Part shown: positions 56,327-64,000 of the stretch, one piece after another
Layout: each line of letters starts with the position of its first letter
Position numbering within the stretch: the first letter of the stretch is position 1
Origin: Treponema sp.
Lineage (GTDB): Bacteria; Spirochaetota; Spirochaetia; Treponematales; Breznakiellaceae
DNA: 64,000 nucleotides
NCBI GenBank assembly: GCA_031254315.1
Contig: JAIRUQ010000013.1
Coordinates: forward strand, 1 to 64,000
Direction of reading: 5' to 3'
The notes under the pieces: generated by a model
The model's database searches: none
Seen by the model: the letters and a program-made list of their open reading frames with translations, nothing else
What the model was told of the DNA's origin: nothing
Program-made: the position numbers and the translations under genes

Positions 56327-57343
56327 ATGAATAAAAGTTTAAAAGATGCATTTGGTAATTCGTGCAAAATAGGAGCCGCTGTAAACCGCTATTTGCTTGA
56401 ACAAAAAGAAGCGGTTGATATAATCCGTAGGCATTTTAACTCTATAACGCCTGAAAATTCCATGAAATTTGGTCCCATTCATCCTAAGGAAGACCAATTT
56501 AACTGGGAAGAGAGTGATTTTATCGCGGATTTCGCACGGGAAAACAACATTGAAATGCGCGGTCACGTAATGGTCTGGCATAATCAAAATCCGCCGTGGC
56601 TGTTTCTTGAAGGAAATGAAAGCGCTTCAAAAAGTATATTGTTTAAGCGGCTTGAGGATCATATCGCATCTGTTACCAAGCGTTACGGTGACATTGTTGC
56701 TTCATGGGATGTGTTAAATGAAGCGATTGATGTTGACAACGGCGATGAAAACGGATTTCGTCTCAGTGATTGGTATAAAATCTGCGGAAAGGAAGTTTAT
56801 GAGTTTGCTTTTAAGCGTATGAGAGAAGCATGTCCAAAAGTAAAACTTGTATACAATGATTATAATAATGAATCAGGTCCAAAGATGGATGCTTCGATTC
56901 GTTTTCTTTCAGGGCTTTTGGACGCGGGCATTCCTGTTGACAGGGTGGGTATTCAGGGACACTGGTATTACAATTTCCCCGATGAAAAAACTTTGCGTAA
57001 CGCGATAGAACGTTATTCATCACTTGGGCTTGAAATAGAATTGACAGAGGTTGATATTTCTGTTTATCAATGGAGCGAGGCAAGAGAAAAAGCCCAATTT
57101 TTTTCTACAGCGCCTGAAGACAGGAAAGAACAGCAATCTCAGCGTTACAGAGAAATATTTGCCGCCGCTTGCGAATATCCATGCGTCAAAAATATTACAA
57201 CATGGGGCATTGCGGATAACTATACATGGCTTGACAATTTCCCCGTAAAGGAAAGAAAAAACTGGCCATTGTTGTTTGACGAACAGTACAGGGAAAAACC
57301 TGTAGTCGCGGACATTATAAGTGCCGCTGAAAAAAACTCTTAA
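56327..57343 (+). CDS. GH10 xylanase without signal peptide
   Basis: 338 residues. GH10 barrel motifs are ENSMKFGPIHP, GHVMVWHNQNPPW, acid/base Glu132 in WDVLNEAID and nucleophile Glu241 in IELTEVDISVY. There is no signal peptide, matching the intracellular GH10 xylanases that trim imported aldouronic or xylo-oligosaccharides. A -10-like TATAAT lies just upstream and no good ribosome site is seen. The deacetylase gene begins one base after its stop, so both are co-transcribed. Confidence 0.94.
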   Translation: MNKSLKDAFGNSCKIGAAVNRYLLEQKEAVDIIRRHFNSITPENSMKFGPIHPKEDQFNWEESDFIADFARENNIEMRGHVMVWHNQNPPWLFLEGNESASKSILFKRLEDHIASVTKRYGDIVASWDVLNEAIDVDNGDENGFRLSDWYKICGKEVYEFAFKRMREACPKVKLVYNDYNNESGPKMDASIRFLSGLLDAGIPVDRVGIQGHWYYNFPDEKTLRNAIERYSSLGLEIELTEVDISVYQWSEAREKAQFFSTAPEDRKEQQSQRYREIFAAACEYPCVKNITTWGIADNYTWLDNFPVKERKNWPLLFDEQYREKPVVADIISAAEKNS

Positions 57344-57970
57344 ATGAAATATATCGCTTTAACTTTTGATGACGGTCCTTGCGATGTTAGCGAAAATGGC
57401 GGCACTGCCGCTATGCTTTCGGTTTTAGAAAAACTTAACGTAAAAGTAACTTTTTTTGTAATTGGGCAGAATGTTCGGGACAACAATAAAGCCACGAAAG
57501 CTATTTTTGAGGCGGGACATGAACTCGCTAATCACAGCGACGGTTATGCACCTTTGGGCAATGCTCAAAAGAACGAAATATCAGCGAGCCTTGAATCGGC
57601 TAATGCCGCTATTAAAGAAATTACAGGAAAAAGTCCGTCTTTGTTTCGCGCTCCGAATTTGCAATACGGCAGTGAATTGTTTAATGTCTGTAAAGAAAAA
57701 GGAATGTCTTTAATTGGCGGAAGCGCTCATAATGACTGGGCTGTTGACGCTGAATCAATCTTGAAGAGCGTTTTGAATGACCCCAAAGACGGGGATATTA
57801 TTGTTCTGCATGAAAATAACACTTCCAAGGGGAATACAATGGCTGTTTTACCGCAAATAGTTGGGGGTTTAAGGGAAAGAGGTTTTGAAATACTAACAGT
57901 GAGCCGACTCGCTAAGCTAAAAGGAATAGTTTTAGAGCCGGGAATTAGTTATAATTCTTTTAATAATTAG
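57344..57970 (+). CDS. CE4 polysaccharide deacetylase with altered metal site
   Basis: 208 residues, no signal peptide. NodB-homology motifs are TFDDGP (Asp9, Asp10), motif 2 around His64 (ELANHSDGY), motif 3 FRAPN (for the usual RPPYG) and motif 5 IIVLHEN with His156. In canonical enzymes motif 2 is H-(S/T)-x-x-x-H, and both His bind the metal; here the second is Tyr68. The enzyme may bind metal differently or be inactive. Acetyl-xylo-oligosaccharide or chitooligosaccharide removal of acetyl groups is possible. It directly follows the cytosolic GH10 gene. Confidence 0.85.
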   Translation: MKYIALTFDDGPCDVSENGGTAAMLSVLEKLNVKVTFFVIGQNVRDNNKATKAIFEAGHELANHSDGYAPLGNAQKNEISASLESANAAIKEITGKSPSLFRAPNLQYGSELFNVCKEKGMSLIGGSAHNDWAVDAESILKSVLNDPKDGDIIVLHENNTSKGNTMAVLPQIVGGLRERGFEILTVSRLAKLKGIVLEPGISYNSFNN

Positions 57971-58001
57971 GCTTATTCAAAACTTCAGTCTTGAATAAGC
58001 C
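57970..58001. terminator. Bidirectional terminator between convergent genes
   Basis: GGCTTATTCAAAAC (57970-57983) faces GTCTTGAATAAGCC (57988-58001) with one mismatch around TTCA. It lies between the convergent deacetylase and GH10 lipoprotein genes, where a shared terminator is expected. Confidence 0.7.
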
Positions 58002-58027
58002 CCAAGTTAAAACAAAATGTTTTACTA

Positions 58028-59176
58028 TTAACGTTGATAATTCTCAAGAGTTTCAATTATTTTGTAGTAAGAGTCTTTTGCAAAACTTCTGGCGTTACCA
58101 TGAAATATTAGGGGAAGCGCTGATTTACGCCAGCTTTGCTCGTCATAGACTCCCCAGAATGTTACACGGTCAATGATGTCGGAATAGTCAAGGAACAACT
58201 TAAAATACTCGCCGTATAATTGTGCGGCTCTCGCTTTTCCGGCTTCTGTCGGGGGATTTCTGTTTGGAGAGTATTCACCCCATGATTGGGAGAGCACATC
58301 AAGTTCGCTGATGGCTATTCTTACGCCAAGGGGTTTAAAAAGATCAAGAGAGGCTTTAACACTTGCCGCTGATACGCCGGTATTATGATGGCTCTGCATT
58401 CCAATTCCTTCGATAAGGAGGCGGTTATCGTATTGCGGATCGATTAGCCAATCATTATTAACATCGCGTACCATATCACGAACCATTGTCGCTTTTCCAA
58501 CGTTATCTAAGCTATAATCATTGTAGTACAATATCGCATCTGAATCGGCTAAACGGGCGGCTTTGAATCCTTCATATACAAAATCAGCTCCTATCTTTTT
58601 AAACCAGGGGTTTTCTGATCGCATTGATGTTTCCCAGTTTGCTGAAGCGCTGACGCCATCGGGGAACACTTCATTTAGTACATCCCATGAATAAATTTTC
58701 CCCTTAAATTCAGTTACTACCCTTGTAATATATTCATTCATATATTCAAGAGCAGTTTCTTTTGATGTATTACCGTCAGTGCCTAAGTCTATCTGCCACT
58801 TAGGAATCTGGCTATGCCAAAGCAGAGTGTGCCCGACAACTTTCATGCCGGATGCTCTGGCGGCATTAACCATGTTATTTGCCGTATCAAAGCTATATTT
58901 TCCGCGAGAGGGGTTAAGATAGGAAGGTTTCATATGGTTTTCAGCGGTAAGCACAGCATAGTGGCGTGTAATGCGATCATTTGATATCATTCCGCCGCCG
59001 ACATCGTTTGGGCTAAAAATATTGCCAATCATAAAATAAGATGCGAATTGATCCTTCATTGGCTCAAGATTCATCATGTTGGAAGGGTCAGTGTCTTCTA
59101 TCAAACAAGTAGTGAAGACAAATAATACCGCTATACTCAGCGGCAGAAGCCTTGTTTTAAAATAGTTCTTTTTCAT
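58028..59176 (-). CDS. GH10 xylanase lipoprotein (operon gene 4)
   Basis: 382 residues. The signal ends VFTTC, with Cys24 the likely anchor. GH10 motifs: LTAENHMKPS, GHTLLWHSQIPKW, acid/base Glu169 in WDVLNEVFPDG and nucleophile Glu291 in AISELDVLSQ. The N-terminal region after the lipid Cys has a short linker and no binding module. Its ATG overlaps the GH30 stop codon by four bases. It is the last gene of the operon that starts at 63011. Confidence 0.94.
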   Translation of the reverse strand: MKKNYFKTRLLPLSIAVLFVFTTCLIEDTDPSNMMNLEPMKDQFASYFMIGNIFSPNDVGGGMISNDRITRHYAVLTAENHMKPSYLNPSRGKYSFDTANNMVNAARASGMKVVGHTLLWHSQIPKWQIDLGTDGNTSKETALEYMNEYITRVVTEFKGKIYSWDVLNEVFPDGVSASANWETSMRSENPWFKKIGADFVYEGFKAARLADSDAILYYNDYSLDNVGKATMVRDMVRDVNNDWLIDPQYDNRLLIEGIGMQSHHNTGVSAASVKASLDLFKPLGVRIAISELDVLSQSWGEYSPNRNPPTEAGKARAAQLYGEYFKLFLDYSDIIDRVTFWGVYDEQSWRKSALPLIFHGNARSFAKDSYYKIIETLENYQR

Positions 59177-60717
59177 TTTACTCTCCCATAAAAAGTTGTT
59201 ACTGAAAACGGAGCGAGATTCACAATGGCAGAATTACCGGATATCCTCTGTCTGCCAACTGATTTAAGTCTCTCTTTCTCAGATGTCCTAAAAATATCAA
59301 GCTGATCAAATTCAGCCCCTTCTAAATCTATAATAATAGAAGAAGGTGTCATTCTTTCATTAATCATAACGATTGCGATTTCATTTGTCTGCGGATTTCT
59401 GTACGCGCTTGAGTATACTCCTGTGTGCGGAGATGTACTACTTTCAATTCTGCGCCACCCGGGACGGATAAAGCGCGAATATTGTCCCATAACATAGAGA
59501 CGGTCAGAGACAACTAATTCGTCTTCATCTACATAAACCAATGAGCTTGGTAAACTTGCTTGGTTGCCTGTCCAAAGCCACCAGTAAAGAAAAGCGTTTG
59601 TCTGCGCTAAAGTCATGTCCCAGTGAATCATTCTCGCGTAATAAAGAGCGTTAAGAATCCCCGCTCCCGCAGGTATCTGCCCTGACGCTCCCGATACTTC
59701 CGACTGCCAAAAACGTTTTCCCGAAGCGACAATTTCAGGAAATGCCCTTGAACCTGCTCTCGATGAAGAATCGCTTGCCCCGTTGTACTGGTGCAGTCCT
59801 ATATGTGATATAACTCTCTGCGATTCAGGATCGTCAAGTGAAGGTTTGATCATATCATTAAAGTTTATGTTAAAATTTTCAAACTCCGGCATCATTATTC
59901 CGATGCCTCCCTCGCCTACAGCAACGCCCTTCATCGGGAACCTCTGTCCTATTACCTTTATAAAATCGCGCAGATCATTTCCGTTCCAGTAGGCGGATTC
60001 ATATTGAACTTTCCAGTTTGGTTCGTTCTGGACGGAAAGTATCGCAAGGGGAGCGCCCATCATTGCCTCAAAGTTTTTTACATAATCTGCAAGTAGATCG
60101 GCGTAATCGTTGTACTTGTCTCTGCGAAGTCTTCCCCATAAATCAGGTCTTGACCAATCCATCGTATAATTTTGCCTTACATTTACTCCTGTAACATCTT
60201 CTTTCCATTGCGTTACGCGATTATTGGGCGGAGTCCAGGGGGTACTCATTACTGTTAAGTTTTCAGGTCCATTCGCTCCAAGGGCTTTTATTTGTTGTAT
60301 AAGATTTTTTGTGCTTGAAATGTCCCAACTGTTCCAATTTAAGTTAAAAGTTTTTATACCATCTTGATTTTCAGTATAGCTGTAAGTATTGTCGCTGTTT
60401 CTTACCATAAAACCGTCGTTAAGGCTTGGATCATTGTCACCTTCAAGGCGTTCACGGAACGGAATACGGTTGCGTAAAATTGTAAAACCAACTCCATCCG
60501 TTTTTGAAAAGAGAAGTCTTACAAGGTCAAGCGCTGTCTGTTGATCACGGGGAAGTCTTGTCCAAGCGTTTGAGCCGCCAAAGCCGTCTATTACCTGACG
60601 GTATTCGTTGTAGTTTACTTTGACGGTTCCTTCAGGTGGACCGCCAAAAGAACCTGAGCCGCATGTTGAAAATAAAATGACAGCTACTACAACGGTGATA
60701 AAAGTTATTTTTTTCAT
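59173..60717 (-). CDS. GH30 glucuronoxylanase-like lipoprotein (operon gene 3)
   Basis: 514 residues. The signal ends LFSTC (Cys19). The barrel shows QVIDGFGGSNAW near the N-terminus, acid/base Glu232 in SVQNEPNW and nucleophile Glu340 in FWQSEVSGASG; the C-terminal side domain of beta type is complete (SAIVNLAPFSVTTFYG). The family includes GH30_8 xylanases that need a glucuronic acid branch, which would complement the GH10 enzymes around it; the subfamily is inferred. It overlaps the genes on both sides by four bases, so all are translated together. Confidence 0.9.
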   Translation of the reverse strand: MKKITFITVVVAVILFSTCGSGSFGGPPEGTVKVNYNEYRQVIDGFGGSNAWTRLPRDQQTALDLVRLLFSKTDGVGFTILRNRIPFRERLEGDNDPSLNDGFMVRNSDNTYSYTENQDGIKTFNLNWNSWDISSTKNLIQQIKALGANGPENLTVMSTPWTPPNNRVTQWKEDVTGVNVRQNYTMDWSRPDLWGRLRRDKYNDYADLLADYVKNFEAMMGAPLAILSVQNEPNWKVQYESAYWNGNDLRDFIKVIGQRFPMKGVAVGEGGIGIMMPEFENFNINFNDMIKPSLDDPESQRVISHIGLHQYNGASDSSSRAGSRAFPEIVASGKRFWQSEVSGASGQIPAGAGILNALYYARMIHWDMTLAQTNAFLYWWLWTGNQASLPSSLVYVDEDELVVSDRLYVMGQYSRFIRPGWRRIESSTSPHTGVYSSAYRNPQTNEIAIVMINERMTPSSIIIDLEGAEFDQLDIFRTSEKERLKSVGRQRISGNSAIVNLAPFSVTTFYGRVK

Positions 60718-61835
60718 AAGCGCAGTGTTCTGTTAGGATCGACAACGGCGAAAAACGCCTGTTTGGGATTTAAGTCTCCGTCAAAAAGGCACGGGTTTCC
60801 CATTGATTTCCAGCTACTTTCATCGTCCATGCCCCACATTGTTACCCTTGTTATGTGATCTTTGTATTCCTTAAAAAGATTGAAAAGCTGGGCATAGACA
60901 AGAGCCTGCTGACGGGCTTCCGTATCAAGTAAACGCGAATCTTTTCTTGTTCCAAAACTGGAGCCCCCGACGCTTCTTACTTCTACATCAAGCTCGCTTA
61001 TATCAACCTTTAACCCTAATCCTGCGAATCTTTCTATAGTATTGCGGACATCGTCAATCCTTACTGTAAGACCATAATGCGCTTGCAGTCCAATTGCGTC
61101 TATAAGGTTTCTGCTATTGCCTTCCGCCTTATAACGGTTGTTGATTTCTTCGATCATAGCCGCAGTTACCTGCGCTTTTCTTTGGTTGTTCAAATTGTAA
61201 TCATTGTAATAAAGCATTACATCGGGGTCTGCCGCTCTCGCCGTTCTAAAGGCAAGTTCAACATAATCAGCGCCTAACGCCTTGAACCAGCCGCTTTCTG
61301 TGCGAAGCTGGTTCCTCCAATCCTCGTAATTTTCCCCCGGATTTATCCGCTCTTTTACAGCTTCATTTACGACATCCCATGAAAAAATTCTGCCCTTATA
61401 ATGACTAAGAACGGTGTTAATGTGATTTATCATATTTTGTCTTACCTGTGCGGCAGTTCCTTCCGTCATCCATGAAGGGGTCTGATTATGCCAGACAAGA
61501 GTATGACCGTGTACCAATATATCGTTAGCCGCCATTTCATTTAGCATATTGTCGGCTTGCGCCCAGTTGTACTGTCCTCCTCTTATTGCCGGAGCAAGAG
61601 CGTCGGGTTTCATCTGGTTCTCACATGTTACGGTATTGTAGTGTGTTGTAAGCAGATCAAGATATTCACCTCTCAAATAACTTGGGGTAATTATATTCCC
61701 TATAAGGAAATAATCCTTATAAATTGTTTTAAGCGGCTGTGTTTGTCTTGTGTTAGAAGAGCCTGATGTTCCGCAATTTGTTACGTTAAACACAAGCAAA
61801 ATAGGTAATAAAAACACAAAGATTTTAATTTTCAT
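60714..61835 (-). CDS. GH10 xylanase lipoprotein (operon gene 2)
   Basis: 373 residues. The signal peptide ends NVTNC; Asn before Cys21 is acceptable only for a loose spirochaetal lipobox. GH10 motifs: VTCENQMKPDALAP, GHTLVWHNQTPSW, acid/base Glu158 in WDVVNEAV and nucleophile Glu281 in DISELDVEV. The closing WGMDDESSWKSMGNPCLFDG is shared with the gene upstream at 61848, showing that these are close paralogues. It begins 12 bp after that gene and overlaps the GH30 start. Confidence 0.94.
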   Translation of the reverse strand: MKIKIFVFLLPILLVFNVTNCGTSGSSNTRQTQPLKTIYKDYFLIGNIITPSYLRGEYLDLLTTHYNTVTCENQMKPDALAPAIRGGQYNWAQADNMLNEMAANDILVHGHTLVWHNQTPSWMTEGTAAQVRQNMINHINTVLSHYKGRIFSWDVVNEAVKERINPGENYEDWRNQLRTESGWFKALGADYVELAFRTARAADPDVMLYYNDYNLNNQRKAQVTAAMIEEINNRYKAEGNSRNLIDAIGLQAHYGLTVRIDDVRNTIERFAGLGLKVDISELDVEVRSVGGSSFGTRKDSRLLDTEARQQALVYAQLFNLFKEYKDHITRVTMWGMDDESSWKSMGNPCLFDGDLNPKQAFFAVVDPNRTLRL

Positions 61836-61847
61836 ATCTAAAACTCC

Positions 61848-63011
61848 TTAATTATATGCAGGATCGTTTGGATTGGAAACAGCCCAAAACGCTGGTTTGG
61901 CTTTTAAACTTCCGCCAAAAAGGCACGGGTTCCCACGCGATTTCCAACTGTTTCTGTCGTCAATGCCCCACATGGTTACGCGTGTTATCTGATCTGGAAA
62001 TTCTTCTTCTAAATCCAGTAAAAGCTTGAAAAGTCTCGCATAAGCGCGAGCTTGATCGTTCATTGTCGCCTCTGACATTCTGGTATTTGATCCGGTTCCG
62101 TAATTACCGTTTATATCTTTATCTTCTATATCAAGTTCGCTTATGTCTAATCTTATTCCCAAGCTAAGGAAACGTCTCATGTTTGTTTTTATTAGGTTAA
62201 AATGGGGAGTACCATCCCTATTCCCAAATATCCACCATGAACCATAATGCCCCTGCATTCCCATGCCTTCAATAAGTTTTCTGCTATTATTAGTATTATC
62301 AGGATCATTTTCCCACTGATTATTGATGTCCTCTATCATCTTATATACCGCCATAGGCTTATTGACACCGTTCATTCCATAATCATTGTAATATAAAATC
62401 GCATCAGGGTCGGCTTGGCGCGCTGTCTTAAAAGCCAAATAAATATAACCCGAGCCTAATTGTTTATACCAGTTGCTTTCTGTGCGCAGGCAGTCTTTCC
62501 AATTTGTTGCATTTGATAAGTTATCGGGAAACGCTTCATTTACAACATCCCAAGCATATACCTTTCCCTTAAAATGGGAAACTACTTCAGTAATGTATTT
62601 TTTAAGGTTACTTTCTGCATTACTGCTGTATAGCCATGAAGGTGTCATATCATGCCAAACAAGCGTATGACCGTGAATTTTTGTAATTCCATTATTGTTC
62701 AATTTTTTTATCATGTTATCTGCATCTGTCCATGTATAATTCCAAGAATTGCCTCGCAAAAGGAAACTTGGTTTCATATCGTTTTCGCATGTTACAGTAT
62801 TGTAATGGGTCGTAAGATATTTAAAATAATCACCGGACATATATGTGGAATTAATAATATTGCCAATCAAGAATTTGCCTTCATATATTTTCCACAATTT
62901 TTGATCCTCAGTAACTGCATTAATATCATAATCGGGAAGATCATCGAAAGATTCCAAACAGCTTCCGACTAAAAGAAAAACAGCAAACAGCGCAAATGCG
63001 GCTTTTTTCAT
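61848..63011 (-). CDS. GH10 xylanase lipoprotein (operon gene 1)
   Basis: 387 residues from ATG 63011, which has GGTGAGG upstream; a longer frame from 63038 lacks this and would spoil the signal peptide. The signal ends LVGSC (Cys18). GH10 motifs: VTCENDMKPSFL, GHTLVWHDMTPSW, acid/base Glu159 in WDVVNEAFPD and nucleophile Glu292 in DISELDIEDKD. It is the first gene of the four-gene GH10-GH10-GH30-GH10 operon and is divergent from the GH2 gene; the 97-bp gap holds a palindrome. Confidence 0.94.
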   Translation of the reverse strand: MKKAAFALFAVFLLVGSCLESFDDLPDYDINAVTEDQKLWKIYEGKFLIGNIINSTYMSGDYFKYLTTHYNTVTCENDMKPSFLLRGNSWNYTWTDADNMIKKLNNNGITKIHGHTLVWHDMTPSWLYSSNAESNLKKYITEVVSHFKGKVYAWDVVNEAFPDNLSNATNWKDCLRTESNWYKQLGSGYIYLAFKTARQADPDAILYYNDYGMNGVNKPMAVYKMIEDINNQWENDPDNTNNSRKLIEGMGMQGHYGSWWIFGNRDGTPHFNLIKTNMRRFLSLGIRLDISELDIEDKDINGNYGTGSNTRMSEATMNDQARAYARLFKLLLDLEEEFPDQITRVTMWGIDDRNSWKSRGNPCLFGGSLKAKPAFWAVSNPNDPAYN

Positions 63012-63063
63012 ATCAAACCTCACCTTGGGTAATTTCATTTAATATATCACAACTTGGACTATT

Positions 63064-63086
63064 TATCAAGTATAAAATATTTGATA
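63064..63086. promoter_or_regulatory. Palindrome between the divergent xylanase operon and GH2 gene
   Basis: TATCAA (63064-63069) and TTGATA (63081-63086) are perfect inverted arms, with further partial symmetry inside the 23-bp site. It lies 53 bp before the GH10 start and 23 bp before the GH2 start, the expected place for an operator acting on both. Confidence 0.5.
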
Positions 63087-63108
63087 CTATATAAGAGCGG
63101 AGGGAGAC

Positions 63109-64000
63109 TTGAAAGACAATTCGGCGGTTTTATTCAATAAAGACTGGAAATTTCTCTTGGGAGACGTAAAAAACGCCAAAGAAGTTAAATTTTGCGACCG
63201 TACATGGAAAAATGTTGAGCTACCCCATGATTGGGTTATCTCTCAGCCTTTTTCTATGGAAGAAAAGGAAGGATGGACGGCGCAAAATATGCAGGGTTTC
63301 TTTGCGTGGGAGGGGATTTGCTGGTATCGTAAGGAATTTTCACTTGAAAATATTAAAGGAAAGGCGGTTTTTATCTATTTTGGCGGCGCTTACCGCAACA
63401 GTACGGTTTATGTAAACGGAAAAGAAGCCGGAAAACGCGCAAATGGTTATTCCGGCTTTGAACTTGATATTACTGCTCTTGTTAATGAAGGAAAAAATTT
63501 GCTCACGGTAAGGCTGGATAATGGGTGTGAACCGCCTGATCGCTGGTATTCCGGCTCCGGTCTTTATCGCTATGTCTATCTTAAAATCGTTTCGTTTCCC
63601 TTCATTAAAACATGGGGCGTTCATGTTGAGCCTGAATTGGCGAAAAATAAAAAACAGGCGGTTATTACAATTTCTACTACAATTATTACAAAGGAAAAAA
63701 GTTCAGGCGTTGTTCGGGTAAAAATAATCGCACCGGATGGAAGCCTCGCAAATGAAGATACCGCGCCTTTTAATTTAAACGGAAAAAATGAAATTACCGT
63801 AAAGCAGTCAATGATTGTTAAGAGTCCTGCGTTGTGGTCGGCTGGGGGTCCTAATTTGTATCGCGCTGTTGTACAACTTGAGACTGACGAAAAAGCGCGA
63901 AGTAATACGGTTGAAGTTCAATTTGGAGTCCGTTCTATTGAAATTGCGTATAACAAAGGGATGAGCGTCAATGGGGAAAAAGTTAAACTAAAAGGAGTCT
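63109..64000 (+). CDS. GH2 glycoside hydrolase, N-terminal part (cut by window end)
   Basis: The frame starts at TTG 63109, with GGAGGGAG just upstream, and is open to the right edge (297 codons). The N-terminal sugar-binding domain of GH2 is visible: NKDWKFLLGD, VELPHDWVISQPF, WYRKEFSL, YVNGKEAGKRANGYSGFELDI in part, and DRWYSGSGLYRYVYL. The immunoglobulin-like domain follows (VHVEPELAKNKKQAVITIST) and the beginning of the barrel, with GVRSIEI and NGEKVKLKGV. No signal peptide. Beta-galactosidase, beta-mannosidase or beta-xylosidase-type activity cannot be distinguished, as the catalytic residues lie beyond the edge. Confidence 0.88.
   Translation, partial: MKDNSAVLFNKDWKFLLGDVKNAKEVKFCDRTWKNVELPHDWVISQPFSMEEKEGWTAQNMQGFFAWEGICWYRKEFSLENIKGKAVFIYFGGAYRNSTVYVNGKEAGKRANGYSGFELDITALVNEGKNLLTVRLDNGCEPPDRWYSGSGLYRYVYLKIVSFPFIKTWGVHVEPELAKNKKQAVITISTTIITKEKSSGVVRVKIIAPDGSLANEDTAPFNLNGKNEITVKQSMIVKSPALWSAGGPNLYRAVVQLETDEKARSNTVEVQFGVRSIEIAYNKGMSVNGEKVKLKGV

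Noticed and set aside
63012-63038. Nine-residue upstream extension of the first GH10 lipoprotein
   Set aside because: GGTGAGG fits ATG 63011, and the extension would place charged residues before a complete signal peptide.

Overview
The window looks like a chromosome segment of a spirochaete, most probably a Treponema of the termite or other insect hindgut type. Four signs point there: many lipoproteins with loose spirochaetal lipoboxes, the treponemal order of the translation operons, hybrid-kinase and HD-GYP signalling, and a dense set of xylan-degrading enzymes. This assignment is inference from gene content; no rRNA or tRNA gene is present to settle it.

Left part (1-16100) is accessory. 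It holds the start of a repeat-domain lipoprotein, a two-gene module of a GNAT-like protein and a 61-residue protein, a secreted protein with a C-terminal LPLW-type membrane tail, a MacA-MacB-TolC-like export operon, an Fe-S aldo/keto reductase, a MetA acyltransferase, and an HD-GYP response regulator overlapping a 1300-residue hybrid histidine kinase.

Central part (16145-46124) is core housekeeping in three long operons. The first two lie end to end on the plus strand: rimP-nusA-infB-rbfA-truB, then rpsO-pnp-dut-lptF-lptG-tgt-HEAT-murB-FGE-like lipoprotein. They are followed by rpsF-ssb-rpsR-DUF2232-rplI-dnaB-comFB, and on the minus strand by rpsB-tsf-frr-uppS-cdsA-dxr-rseP-CpXC with maf upstream. 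A second LPLW-tailed protein, boxed by inverted composite repeats, sits between the dnaB and rpsB operons.

Right part (46572-64000) begins with two cell-surface type genes (an LRR_5 lipoprotein and a low-GC hypothetical) and continues as a hemicellulose locus: GH43, a sialate-O-acetylesterase-like esterase and nadE in one overlapping operon; two GH5 paralogues (one cytosolic, one lipoprotein); a LuxR-type regulator with an altered receiver; a cytosolic GH10 plus a polysaccharide deacetylase; an operon of GH30 and three GH10 lipoproteins; and the start of a GH2 enzyme at the edge. Taken together, surface-anchored xylanases would cut glucuronoarabinoxylan outside and GH43, GH10, GH5 and GH2 enzymes without signal peptides would finish the oligomers inside. 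No sugar transporter is visible in the window.

Almost every operon boundary carries short dispersed palindromic repeats, named here R1 (AACGAATT-type), R2 (CCACGGAGGACACGGAG-type), R3 (GCTCATT-type) and R4 (GGACTAAAGCC-type). One R1 copy lies in frame inside the start of the TolC-like gene. Main points for follow-up are the LPLW-tailed protein pair, the repeat families, the altered response regulator, and an attenuator-like leader before rimP-nusA.
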